Shown here: positions 1-9,707 of the stretch, in pieces
Layout of the letters: each line of letters starts with the position of its first letter
How positions within the stretch are numbered: the first letter of the stretch is position 1
Assembly: GCA_030867875.1 (NCBI GenBank)
Contig: JAOWCC010000019.1
Span: 32,779,976-32,843,975 of the forward strand
Origin: Actinernus sp. WN-2022
Lineage: Eukaryota; Cnidaria; Anthozoa; Actiniaria; Actinernidae
Length of the DNA: 64,000 nucleotides
Reading direction: 5' to 3'
Translations under genes and position numbers: made by a program
The notes under the pieces: model-generated
What the model was told of the DNA's origin: nothing
The model's database searches: none
Seen by the model: only the letters and a program-made list of their open reading frames with translations

Positions 1-539
1 ACGTGCACACGATCTATTGACTACAAACAGTCTTCTCCCTCAATGCTTCATTGAAATTTGACGCAATATTTTCCTTGAAGATTGTGTTTGAACACAGTTT
101 GTTAGTCGTGTTTGCATATTTGCTTCGATTTTAACCATATCGAATGCGCACGCCGTTCGTCAGTTCATGTGCGGAAAATCGCTGAAAATAACTCCGGCAC
201 GAACTGCGAATATGAAGACATCTCACCATGACCTAACCCCTGCCCTTTAACGGTTGGTCATTAATTTCAAGGCTGCCTTAGATACCATTTTGGTATTTTA
301 AATCACATTTGTTTTATTTCACCATCTGGCTGTAAACAACACGATAATCTGCACAGCGTGAAATATAACGTGAAAGAGCTTTGTCGGCGAATCCTCTCAA
401 AGTTATTTAGCGTATTTGACATGATGTAAGTGCTCGTTTTGGTTTCGCGTTTTGTTTAACTTTATATTTACTTTTGTCCAGGCGAACAGAACGTTTTTTT
501 AAAGATATATAAGCATGCAATACTCATTTTCAACTTAAT
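1..539. other. Downstream flank, dispersed repeat at the edge
   Basis: Positions ~20-200 resemble 52.45-52.66 kb. The rest shows no coding signal or clear structure. Confidence 0.4.
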
Positions 540-732
540 TTAAAGTGCCACAGTCGCCCTAGACGCTTTGCGGACGTACACCCGTTCAGTCGCCATTTTG
601 TTGCAGTCGAAAATTGGTACACGTGGAGCAAGACGTGATAACCAACCAATCAGAGCATATATCAAACAATAGCGCAATTCTCTAAATATAATAAACGGCC
701 GCAATGCGTCTAGGGTGATTGTGGGCCTTTAA
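540..732. mobile_element. MITE with TTAA ends, CAGTCGCCCTAGACGC arms
   Basis: TTAAAGTGCCACAGTCGCCC / TAGACGC at the left and GCGTCTAGGGTGATTGTGGG / CCTTTAA at the right are inverted. TTAA at both edges; about 190 bp, no ORF. Confidence 0.75.
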
Positions 733-1497
733 CTAAATCCCAAAGTCACGGTATTATCGTGAACCTAGAAACATGAACAAAATAACTCGTCTAACCTGGT
801 CAATAGTCTATCTGATATGATATCGATTCTATCTTGTTAATCTTGTTAAATCTCCAAGATGAACTACGCATGCATCTTCAATGCATTAATACCCTATATA
901 TATTTTTTACAACAGTTACCCCTTGCCAACAATAATAGTAATTCATCAGCCTGGGCTTCAAACAGAGTAGGTTATCGCAGTTCGGCTGAAGTCAAGGTAT
1001 GATATATAATCTCAAATCTAAATAAACCTAGTGGAAATAATCTCAACATCTAAAGCATGTTTAGGCCTGGTTCAGGGATCAAATTTCGGGTACAAACTGT
1101 TTTCCTTATTTCAGCACAGCCGAGTACGTTAAAGGCGCCAAGTTTCTCACGATAATAGATATCGCCATTCTTAAGTGGTTTGTGCGCAGTAAACGTATTT
1201 GGTCAAGTGACTTAGACACGCATGCGGTTGCGAGTTTAACAGAAACAGTGATGATAAGTGAGTTTAAGTGTCTTATTTCATACTTGACGAGGTTTTCGCA
1301 AAATTTTCATTGATGTAGCTCTTTTTAGGTCGATTTTGGGCGAGTACCAAGACGGAGAAAAGGTTCTAAATCATTATAGGGACATTTAGTAAGTTTGGCT
1401 GAAGCCAAGGTGAATGAATTCCTTGGAGAAAATAATAAAACAAATTCCTTAACGCAAGCGCAATTCAGTGTATAAGCTAGAAACAACAAAATATCGT

Positions 1498-1616
1498 TGA
1501 ATTGTATTGAATTGCTCGTTATAAATGCAAGGGATGTATGAGAAAAGTTTACGGACACATCCCAGGAACTTTTCTCATACATCTCTTGCATTTATAATGA
1601 GCAATTCAATTGAATT
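1498..1616. repeat. Near-perfect hairpin, ~50-bp arms
   Basis: TTGAATTGCTCGTTATAAATG and CATTTATAATGAGCAATTCAA, then CAAGGGATGTATGAGAAAAG and CTTTTCTCATACATCTCTTG, face each other around ~20 bp (each read in part). Confidence 0.85.
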
Positions 1617-2100
1617 GTATGGGGGTATGTATGGAAAATAAAGCCTCATGAATAACAAAGAAAACCGTGTCAAGTATGAAATAATAAGTGTTAAAGCCTT
1701 TTACCTAATATCGCTTATAAATGTTGACTACATCGTTTCGTTAGAGTTCATTATTGCGGGTGAAAATATTCAAAATAGGTAACGTGACTTTTTATATCCT
1801 TAATATTTCTTAATTTATCTTTACACGATAATCATGTTTTCTAAGTGGAAGAAGCATCTTTTAGCAGGGTTACTTTAGATCCATATGTTACACTCGCAAC
1901 CGCATTTCACTTAAACAATGTTCTCTAATTGTGACGTCATCGATCACGTGATACGATAATCGGAATTTAAGGAAGTGGACATTAGTATTGTGGTTTGATT
2001 ATATTTTGTTTAACAGTAAATATTTTTTTCCGTTAAATGAACCAGGCCTTAACATGCTTGAGACAGAAAATGGCCATTTAACAAAGCCTATATATATATT

Positions 2101-2285
2101 TAGTATATACCACACCAGCGAATATCACTTTTCGCGCGCTCTGATTGGCTACTCAAACAGTGAATATGATTTCATATTCACCTCCGAGCAAAGCAGCGAT
2201 CATCTCGCGCGAGTTTTTGTCCATTTGACAGAAATTAAAATAGCTATTTGGTACTGGCTATTCACCTGGAGTGTGGTATATACTA
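2101..2285. mobile_element. MITE, TAGTATATACCACACC termini, copy 1
   Basis: TAGTATATACCACACC and GAGTGTGGTATATACTA are inverted; interior CACTTTTCGCGCGCTCTGAT. Copy 2 at 40826-40986 lacks ~20 bp of the interior (AGTGAATATGATTTC). Confidence 0.8.
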
Positions 2286-2629
2286 AAACAATGATTCACC
2301 TCAGTGTTGGTGAATAGTGGTGGATATTTACGAAGCGGCTCGGTAAATATCCACCACTATTCACCTCCACTTCGGTGAATAATTGTTAAATATACACTTG
2401 TTGTCAAAAACTTTGCTTTTGATATATATATACAATGTATATATGTCTTTTGTATCAGTCCCCTCAAACATCCGATGTCAGGTCGCTGGTCTTTTCAAAA
2501 GACAAAGTACAATAGGCTATTGAGACACACAATAGCTCTGGACCACAAGCAGACGGTCATTGTTAACTCAATATATGTTTTCAGATCATCTTTCTTAGAT
2601 CTTGTCACCCAAAAAATAATTGTCCAATA

Positions 2630-3898
2630 ATCACATTGATATTAAAATTGCTCCGATTTTGTGTACAATTTCGACAGATTTTGAATGAAAACTTTTAAAT
2701 ATGAATATTAATTTAGTTAAAATTATGCAGTCTACACAAACAATTAAAATGGTAACCTCGAATTTGAAGACAGTTTATTGTGGATGATTTCTTAGATTCG
2801 AACCACATGTAAGACCAAGACCAAGCCGTTTACTTGCAACTGTGTGTGCGCAGTGTTGCGCCCTTTAACGCTTGGTCTCATGTAGAGTTTCACTAAAAAT
2901 TTAACCGATATATTTTGTTTCAATGAACAAACTGTATTGCATTCAATCAGGAACCTGATTACACGGTGAGCAGGATGAGCTTACACCCCGTCCACACGTA
3001 AACGATGAAAACGGTCACCAAAAACGGAACTTTTCGAAGACGCTCTCCAAAGTGGAACTTTTCGAAAACGCCGTTTTGCTGTTCTCGTGTGGACGGTAAA
3101 AAGTCCTAAAACGGAACTTTTAGAAAACGCTGACGTCACACCTTCGTTCCTAGGCTACTTTACAGAGAGGAATTTCCAACATGGCGGACAACCGGGTCAC
3201 TGCATTGGCTTCTCTATTAATAGGTTTGATTTCAAGCTTAGTCGCGTTTTCAACTTAATATTGCGTTATTAAAGCTTCAGTAGAAGTTCTACTTCATCGT
3301 CTTTCCAAATATAAGAATCAGGCTTGCTCTTGTTATCAGATTTGTTCTGTTTACGCCCAGTTTTAGACATGTTTTATCGATTTTATTTCTTCGTGTACGC
3401 TTAAACCATGCCAAAATGGCGCGAAACAAAATAATCAATAGGTATCGCTGGCTCAAGGTATCTGCGCATGCTCTGTCGCGTATTTTAGCGTTTTCGAATC
3501 GTTTACGTGTGGACGGGGATTTTTTTTAAACGGAGAAAAAACGTTGCGTGTGGACAAGGCCTTCTAATTTAATGCCATAAGTTTAATTTTAGTGAAACTG
3601 CCTGAGACCAAGCGTGTATGGAAGCGAAACTGCGCACACAAAGTTTGCACACAAAGTTACATGCGGCTCGAATCTAAGAAATCATCCACGGTAAAAAAAG
3701 TCTTCATTTATTAATTTAATTGAGTGTTACGGTGTCAAAAATCAACTGTCTTTACAATCGAGGTTACCATTTTAATTTTTTGTGTATACTGGCATAATTC
3801 TAACGAAATTAAATATTAATATTTGAAAGTTTCCATACAAAATCAAAATGTAAAATACACAAAATCGGAGCAATTTTAATATCAATGTTTGATGGAAA
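2630..3898. mobile_element. Large foldback (~300-bp arms) with nested CCCCGTCCACACGTAAACG element
   Basis: Left arm parts ATTAAAATTGCTCCGATTTTG, AATTAAAATGGTAACCTCGA and GATGATTTCTTAGATTCGAA mirror right-arm TTCGAATCTAAGAAATCATC-like, TCGAGGTTACCATTTTAATT and CAAAATCGGAGCAATTTTAAT. In the loop, CCCCGTCCACACGTAAACGA (2986) faces TCGTTTACGTGTGGACGGGG-like sequence near 3.5 kb: a second TIR element. Confidence 0.7.
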
Positions 3899-4038
3899 TA
3901 CAAAATACATATATACATGCAGAGGACCAGCAAACCATTACTAAGTAATAAGATGCTGTTGTCTAAGTTATTCAAAAGGTGTGTTGCTCTAAAATCTCTG
4001 TTCACAAATTCCTCATAATCCTTATACCAACTTTACCC

Positions 4039-4044
4039 TTTATT
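4039..4044 (-). terminator. Candidate polyadenylation signal AATAAA
   Basis: Minus-strand AATAAA about 410 nt past the fibrillin stop codon, the first exact hexamer I noticed downstream. Its use is an inference; another exact AATAAA lies near 3.71 kb inside a foldback arm. Confidence 0.35.
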
Positions 4045-4455
4045 AACTCGTTTCCATGCAAGACTTCGATACAATTACTAAGCTCGCCAGTCCTTCGGTG
4101 TCTTTTGTTTATCCTTCAGGGCGAGGGGGATCCAGCTCCTATGGTTGTTTCAGGTCCCGTTAGAGGGGTATGGGGAAGGAAATACATTTTCGTTTAACTG
4201 ATTCGAGTGCGTTCTTTTTTAGAATGGGCCCAAAATATTGGCCACATTCCTCTCACGCAATAGATTGAGATGTATATTGGCCCTTTCATCTGGGCAAAGA
4301 CTAATAAGTGAAGAAAAGTTCCGCTGAGGAAGTTCCGTCACACAGAACAGGAACGCACGCTAACCAGCCCAGGTCAGGCGAGGACTGTATTACACTCTTT
4401 AGCTATGTAAATATTACGACATGCAAATTATCTTTAAGCAATGCATCACAAGTGT

Positions 4456-5084
4456 CTAAACCACTTTTATAATCAGTTTTAGAGAAAACTTCTTGGCTTC
4501 ATCAACTCCTAATTCGTGAGATGGCTTCTTGACCTTGGATTTAGGTGTGTTCTTCTTGGTCGACTTCAATTGCTCTTTGGTACTATTGTGAGGTGTGATC
4601 TTCGGCTTTGGATGATAAAGTCCCTTAAGCCAAACTACGTATGAGTCCCCACTGTTAAGGGGCCTCCTTGCGCGAAGGTACATTACTCCTTCAACGTAGT
4701 CGACCTTGAAGTGCGTCGTATCCCCCTTCGCAATGACGTACCTGAAGGTTCCATTCAGCGAGGACAGAACAGGGACCAACTTGAGAATGGGTCTCCCTGT
4801 GGTACTGTTATACTTAATGGTGAATTTCCTAAATCGATGTAGGGAGCGACGCCTACGCTTACGCCCATTTGGGTGGGAGTATGACGACGACGATGAAGAG
4901 TAGCTGTAGGAGTAGCTACCAGGCTGCTGCGGTAACTGCTGTCCGCCTGGGGACTGGTTTGATACAGGGTACTGCCGCTGACCAAGCGATTGGCCGTAGT
5001 TATATTGCCGTTGGTTGTTAGGTTTTTGTTGACGGTATGGTTGTTGAGGGTTGCCATATTGCTGATATTGTTGCTGGTAACCAC
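4456..5084 (-). CDS. FBN: Fibrillin exon 26 (last): Q-rich linker, furin site, asprosin-like propeptide
   Basis: Acceptor follows a ttttctctctattag tract; the exon completes a split Gly codon and runs 208 codons to TAG. First ~75 residues are Gln/Tyr/Asn/Pro/Ser-rich (QQQYQQY, SYSYSYSSSSSS). Then NGRKRRRRS, a furin-type site at the place where human fibrillin-1 has RGRKRRS. The 129 residues after it resemble the fibrillin C-terminal propeptide (asprosin in mammals): a hydrophobic ILKLVPVLSSL strand, FRYVIAKGD, FKVDYVEGVMYLRA, a Lys-rich tail and a final hydrophobic strand SLKLIIKVV. Three NxT glycosylation sequons lie in the propeptide. In the family, propeptide removal licenses microfibril assembly. 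Whether it also acts as a free peptide here is unknown. Confidence 0.93.
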
Positions 5085-5540
5085 CTAATAGAGAGAAAAC
5101 CAACCGTTAGAGCAATCATTTTAAAGTGCACCTAACCCCTTTTGCGATTTTTCTACCTATGAATCTTTGAAAGGTTTTGAGTACGTCTGCGAAGAAAGTT
5201 TTGGCTTACAAAGAATACTTTATGTTCTATGCTTGTTTGAAATGGTGAAAATTGGACCTTTCCGGACCCATGACCGCGTAAGGAAAAGCCTGGGTCGATT
5301 CTGGATCTTACGTCATCTAATTCATTCGACTTTGCAATAAGTTGAATAAATGTTTAGCATTTTGTCTAAAATAACTATTTTCTTTACTAATAACTCACAG
5401 ACCGTATATATATCGATGTTGTTGTGATAGAAAGGCTCCATGCATTAATGAGGTGACGTAAGATCCAGAATCGACCCAGGCTTTTTCTTACGCGGTCATG
5501 GGTCAGGAAAGGTCAAATTTTCACCATTTCAACAACACAA

Positions 5541-5949
5541 CCTCGAGGTTAAAACAATGATTATCATTAATTGTCAAATCACTTCAAAACAATGATAATC
5601 ATTATTCTTAAAACCAGTCAAGGATAAACAAAGAATTGTCAAATTCCGAACGGCGGTAGACGCGCTTAGTGTAGTGGTCATGACGTCTGCACTACACTGC
5701 AGTATACGCAAAGGGCTACGAGTTCGAGTCCGAGTAGGAGCGCTCAAAAAAAAATATTCTCTCGTTTACCGTCTCTTCTTGTTTACCTGTGAACCCTAGC
5801 TCTAGGTGAGTGAGAACCCGTCGTTTACCCGTGAACTCGTCCGATGGTTAGGGTTCGGTTTGTGGTTAGGGTTTGTCTTAGAATAATGATTATCATTATT
5901 TGAAAGCGATTTGACAAATAATGATAATCATTGTTTTTAACCTCGAGAA
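5541..5949. mobile_element. TIR element carrying a tRNA-like module, nested in foldback
   Basis: Termini are inverted: CCTCGAGGTTAAAACAATG at the left and CATTGTTTTTAACCTCGAG at the right, with AATGATTATCATT repeated inside both ends. It splits the right arm of the surrounding foldback. It contains a tRNA-like stretch (5650-5745) and a GTTTACC / GGTTAGGGTT module also found near 34.6 and 46.8 kb. Confidence 0.65.
5650..5745 (+). pseudogene. tRNA-like sequence (degenerate)
   Basis: A-box-like TTAGTGTAGTGGTCATGACG and B-box-like GAGTTCGAGTCC are spaced as in a tRNA, with GCGC at the front and GGAGCGC at the end. The anticodon region is too long and does not fold cleanly, so this is a tRNA-derived repeat and not a working tRNA. 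Confidence 0.45.
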
Positions 5950-6420
5950 CGCGTTGATTTCAAACAAGCCTAGAACATAGAATATTCTCTGTAAGCCAAA
6001 AAATTCTTCGCAGAAGTATTCAAAACCTTTCAAAGATTCATATGTATAAAAATTGCAAAAGGGGTTAGGTGCACTTTAAAAACGTTTTTATTGCTGGTTT
6101 TCACTCAATCCCCAGAGATTCAAATGACAAATGGCATGGCGGCCATGACTTCAAGTGAAAGCCAGCAATAAGAATAATATCACACAATCGCGGTTAGAGA
6201 GCAAAATATGGCTTTAACTTTATAAACAACGATACCACCTTTGAAAATCTGCTGCCGATTCACCACAAATCTCTCTCTCCCTCCGGACAAAAGTAACACG
6301 CGCCAGGTGTTACTATAACAACTATTATCACAGTAAGTACATCAATCGATGAGACATTGGAGCGGTTTTCCATTGAGGGTAGAAACAGGAGCATCCATAT
6401 CTATGATATATATGATATAG

Positions 6421-6642
6421 CTGTCACAGCGTTTTCACAAGTTGGGCTATTTTTAGATCATTTTTGCTGCCAATTAGTGGATTGCACAGTAACGCAACAA
6501 AAGATGCCTCATTAGCTACTTTTTTGTATCAACAATATGGCTGCTACGCTTTAGTGATTTTTTCCCCTAAGGAATGATTGCAACCCAAGAATAGTGGGAA
6601 ACCGTCCTAAAAATAACCTAACTTGTGAAAACGCTGTGACAG
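6421..6642. mobile_element. MITE with CTGTCACAGCGTTTTCACAA termini
   Basis: Left end CTGTCACAGCGTTTTCACAA is mirrored at the right by TTGTGAAAACGCTGTGACAG, about 220 bp apart, with further inner pairing (GGGCTATTTTTAGA versus CCTAAAAATAACCT). No ORF. The right end abuts the 6.66 kb minisatellite. Confidence 0.7.
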
Positions 6643-6656
6643 GCCTAGTATGCGGG

Positions 6657-7130
6657 ATGGGCTCCAGCTGGTTATGGGCTGCTGGTTATGGGCTGCTGGT
6701 TATGGGCTGCTGGTTATGGGCTGCTGGTTATGGGCTCCTGGTTATGGGCTCCAGCTGGTTATGGGCTCCAGCTGGTTATGGGCTCCAGCTGGTTATGGGC
6801 TCCAGCTGGTTATGGGCTCCAGCTGGTTATGGGCTCCTGGTTATGAGCTCCTGGTTATGGGCTCCAGCTGGTTATGGGCTCCTGGTTATGGGCTCCAGCT
6901 GGTTATGGGCTCCTGGTTATGGGCTCCTGGTTATGGGCTGCTGGTTATGGGCTCCAGCTGGTTATGGGCTCCTGGTTATGGGCTCCTGGTTATGGGCTCC
7001 TGGTTATGGGCTGCTGGTTATGGGCTCCTGGTTATGGGCTCCTGGTTATGGGCTCCTGGTTATGGGCTCCTGGTTATGGGCTCCTGGTTATGGGCTCCTG
7101 GTTATGGGCTCCTGGTTATGGGCTCCTGGT
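6657..7130. repeat. GC-rich minisatellite, 15/18-bp units of GGTTATGGGCTCCT
   Basis: About 30 units of GGTTATGGGCTCCT/GCT alternate with an 18-bp form holding an extra CAG-CTG-type triplet. All unit lengths are multiples of three, so all three plus frames stay open and translate as WLWAPGYGLLVMGS repeats. It is intronic and I treat none of these frames as genes. Confidence 0.9.
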
Positions 7131-7274
7131 AGAAAGCAATCCGTCATTGCTTTGGTTTTGCGTTTGCTTTTATATTGGCTGTGAGAAATGTTTTGTAATT
7201 ATCAGTTGTAAACTCAACCAAACGCAATCAATTTCGTTTTAGCAACAGTTATTGGCGATTGCGTTTACTTTTCC

Positions 7275-7456
7275 TCGTGATTGGTTGAAGTAAAACCAAT
7301 TGTGAATAACTCCAGTTCGTGATTGGTTGAAGTAAAACCAATTGTGAATAACTCCAGTTCGTGATTGGCTGAAGTAAAACCAATTGTGAATAACTCCAGT
7401 TCGTGATTGGCTGAAGTAAAACCAATTGTGAATAACTCCAGTTCGTGATTGGCTCT
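7275..7456. repeat. 42-bp tandem repeat, 4.3 copies
   Basis: Unit begins TCGTGATTGGTTGAAG, with starts at 7275, 7317, 7359, 7401 and a partial copy at 7443. Copies differ by a T/C change (GGTTGAAG to GGCTGAAG). Each carries CCAAT-type ATTGG and CCAATTG motifs. Confidence 0.9.
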
Positions 7457-7480
7457 GTGATTTGGTTTTACTTCACTCAG

Positions 7481-7590
7481 TACATGGTAGTGTTTCGTGC
7501 CATATAGTCTCCCTGCATAATCATTTTCTCTACTGTTTTACAGTATTATGCAGGGGGACTATATGGAACGAAACACTACCATGAAGTATA
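7481..7590. mobile_element. Palindromic MITE, GGTAGTGTTTCG family, copy 1
   Basis: Two ~45-bp arms, GGTAGTGTTTCGTGCCATA and TATGGAACGAAACACTACC, face each other around a short loop TCTACTGTTTTACAGTA. Near-identical hairpins occur at 37.6 and 42.4 kb. Confidence 0.8.
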
Positions 7591-8054
7591 TGCCCTCAGT
7601 GGAAACCGCTCAACACAGCTACTTACTTACAATACCTCGATACATTTGTTTTGCAGTTATTCAAGCAGAAAATCAAACTCAAGAGTTGAGTTCAATTTAT
7701 ACAGCTATTTCAAAAAAGGTTGTCTTATTAATTATATGGCGTGTCTGTTAAGACGGTGTGTGTGTCATAAGTGTAATAACAATACACTTTTTGCATTTGC
7801 TGAACCTGGTCTTTCAATAGCGTAATCAGTCCATGGGCAGTACCTTAGTTTGGTTTTGAGTTGTTTGTTGGCGATACCGTGGTTGTGGATTGCACAACAG
7901 TAAGAAACAAACTTGATTCGAAAAGCAGCGTGAAATTCGATTTCCTTACGAAATCTTGTGATCGTTTGGCGTTGCTTGCCAACATGCAGAGTGCATGCTA
8001 TATACATGAGACAACCTTTTTGAAATCGCTGTATACACCGAGAATTTTACTCGC

Positions 8055-8338
8055 CTTGCTGTCCTCGACGTGGCTGTTGGTAATTGAATGCCTGGTTTGG
8101 GATAACACGACCATTGTTCGGTCTTCTATAAGGAACACGACCTTGATCGGCTAGTAACCTCTGCTGTCCCGGGGACTGGTTTGGCTGGTAACCCTGAAAT
8201 TGAGATCCAGATTGGCTGCCGATGGGGGATCTTGTAGCGGTTTGGTTTTGGTCTACCAGGGGAACACCACCACCTCCACCTGAATTCTTGGCCCGAGCAC
8301 ACTCATAACATGCCTCCCCGTATGACGATAAACAGTGC
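8055..8338 (-). CDS. FBN: Fibrillin exon 25: last EGF cysteine, EACYEC motif, start of Q-rich linker
   Basis: 284 nt, entered in phase 2 and left in phase 1. The first residues HCLSSYGEACYEC finish the last cbEGF and give the conserved C-terminal Cys motif (human fibrillin-1 has IGxGHC and EACYEC). A GGGGG run follows, then ~70 residues rich in Gln, Asn, Pro and Arg (GYQPNQSPGQQR, NYQQPRRGQQ). The frame stays open to CAAG followed by GCGAGT, so the donor seems to be a GC donor. A canonical GT inside (CAAGGTCGTG, ~80 nt earlier) is the alternative. Using the GC site joins the linker smoothly to GGYQQQYQQY in the last exon. Confidence 0.85.
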
Positions 8339-8725
8339 CTGCGAGATCAAGACAGAGCAATATAAGTACCTTTGTTGATTGCAAAGTACGACACTCTCCA
8401 TGCTAAATTCCATCCCATATTCCCTTTTCTCCGATCGCAGCGACTGCTGAAAAAAGTACCTGCTATCAAATGGAACTGAACCGAGCTATCGGGTACAAAG
8501 TACTTAATCGCCAATGAAATACCGTTTTCCTCTGAAATCGTCGTAGCTCATGTCAATGAACATTGGGTGTCCCCATTTAGTGGTTGTTATACTGCTATGT
8601 AGATTGACACGTAAATAAAGTTGTTATTATTATAGGTTGCAAACAATACCCAATAATAACCAGACTTTGGCAAAACCTTTGTCGCTGAAATAATAAAGCA
8701 TGCACGACACCCCATATTTTTGGGG

Positions 8726-8865
8726 GTGAATCCCGGTTTCTGGGAATCTACCCACCCACCCCTCCCTTGGACATGCATCGTTCTATTAATGATTACCATT
8801 AAAGGTTAGGGTGAAGTGTGGGGGAGGGGTGGGTGGGGGTTTCCCAGAAACCGTGATTGATCCAT
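8726..8865. repeat. Inverted repeat, GGTTTCTGGGAA arms
   Basis: Arms CCCGGTTTCTGGGAATCTAC / CACCCACCCCTCCC on the left mirror GAGGGGTGGGTGGGGG / TTTCCCAGAAACCG on the right, around GATTACCATT. Confidence 0.6.
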
Positions 8866-8946
8866 TTTTGTCGAGTAAATGTTCTATAGGTACGTGTGCC
8901 TGAAAATCTAGGAGTTCCGAGACCCTGTAAACTAAGTTAACACGAC

Positions 8947-9229
8947 CATAGTTAATAGAGTGGAATGGTTAGGAAACCCGGCAAACTTCAAAAGGGCTGA
9001 CAAAGGCGCTGCGATTGAGGTTGGAAGGGGGCAAGACAAAAGATTGTGCACTATCATAGTTCATTAGCGTTCCCTGAACGACTGAACTCACACGTTTCTA
9101 TTGGCTGATTGACTAACATGTTGGAATTTCTATTGTGTTTTGTGCACGGTAGTGGTCGAAAAAAGCTAACAAAGACCTATAACAAAGAAGGTCCCTGAGT
9201 TTCCTAACCATTCCACTCTATGAACTATG
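8947..9229. mobile_element. MITE, CATAGTTAATAGAGTGGAATG termini, copy 1
   Basis: Left CATAGTTAATAGAGTGGAA is mirrored by TTCCACTCTATGAACTATG at the right. Internal sequence (GTGCAC, ATTGGCTGATTGA) is shared with the copy at 16.4-16.7 kb. Confidence 0.8.
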
Positions 9230-9424
9230 ACACGACTGATTTCAAATTAAAATTAGTTGGTTGGTAGCTGTTGTCTTGTGTCTTTAGTCCGGGTTGGCAC
9301 TATAAATGGCGTCATGGACATGCGCAGTGGGTCCCACACCACTCGGTCACCCTTGTTTCAGGTCTCGTTAACACTCGGTGGTTTATAATGGGGCAAAATC
9401 AGGAATTACAAAGCAATGACTTAC

Positions 9425-9533
9425 CCTCCCCCTATGGGGTAGAATCCTCCTGGGCATGCGCAGCTGAATCCTCCTCTGTTGTTGTTGCAGCCGTAGCTAC
9501 AGGGGTTTTGTCCCATGGTGCACTCGTTCACAT
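9425..9533 (-). CDS. FBN: Fibrillin exon 24: last cbEGF (first five cysteines)
   Basis: 109 nt, phase 1 in, phase 2 out, the only such exon. DVNEC starts a calcium-binding EGF; NPCSYGC matches human fibrillin-1 APCSYGC at its final EGF, and YPIGGG plus the next exon's HC matches IGQGHC. Five of six EGF cysteines are here and the sixth is on exon 25. The donor is GG|GTAAGT. Confidence 0.93.
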
Positions 9534-9707
9534 CTGATAATTATGCAAGATGTCAAGAACCAGAACAAGAAACTGTTATCAGTGCAACAAATATCTTGTT
9601 TTCAGATATGAAAACACTCTTGTGATTGTTGTAAAACGTGGCTAGCGAAGCCAGCAAATTCTTATTCAAGCTGGATGCAATACAAAGATATTAGGGACCT
9701 TAACAAA

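Larger units (their letters stand above)
5121..6079. mobile_element. Foldback element (TTAAAGTGC family) with nested TIR insertion
   Basis: Left arm starts TTAAAGTGCACCTAACCCC at 5121; the right arm ends with its reverse complement at 6079. Arms share AACTTTCTTCGCAGA-type and TCATGGGTCAGGAAAGGTC-type stretches. The right arm is split by an insertion at about 5541-5949. Other copies lie at 33.8, 43.7 and 48.6 kb. There is no coding capacity, so it is non-autonomous. It lies in the last fibrillin intron. Confidence 0.75.

Noticed and set aside
4706..5084. Plus and alternative minus frames over the last exon
   Set aside because: Shadows of the Q-rich and furin-site coding frame, which alone matches fibrillin.
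5855..5880. Telomere-like GGTTAGGGTT words here and near 46.83 kb
   Set aside because: Only one or two non-contiguous units, part of a dispersed repeat module.
6594..7242. Three overlapping plus-strand ORFs of 122-196 codons (WLWAPGYGLL repeats)
   Set aside because: They are the three frames of a minisatellite with unit lengths divisible by three. No start context, domain or splice support.
7861..8154. Plus-strand ORFs opposite fibrillin exon 25
   Set aside because: Antisense shadow of the low-complexity exon; the minus frame has family motifs and splice sites.
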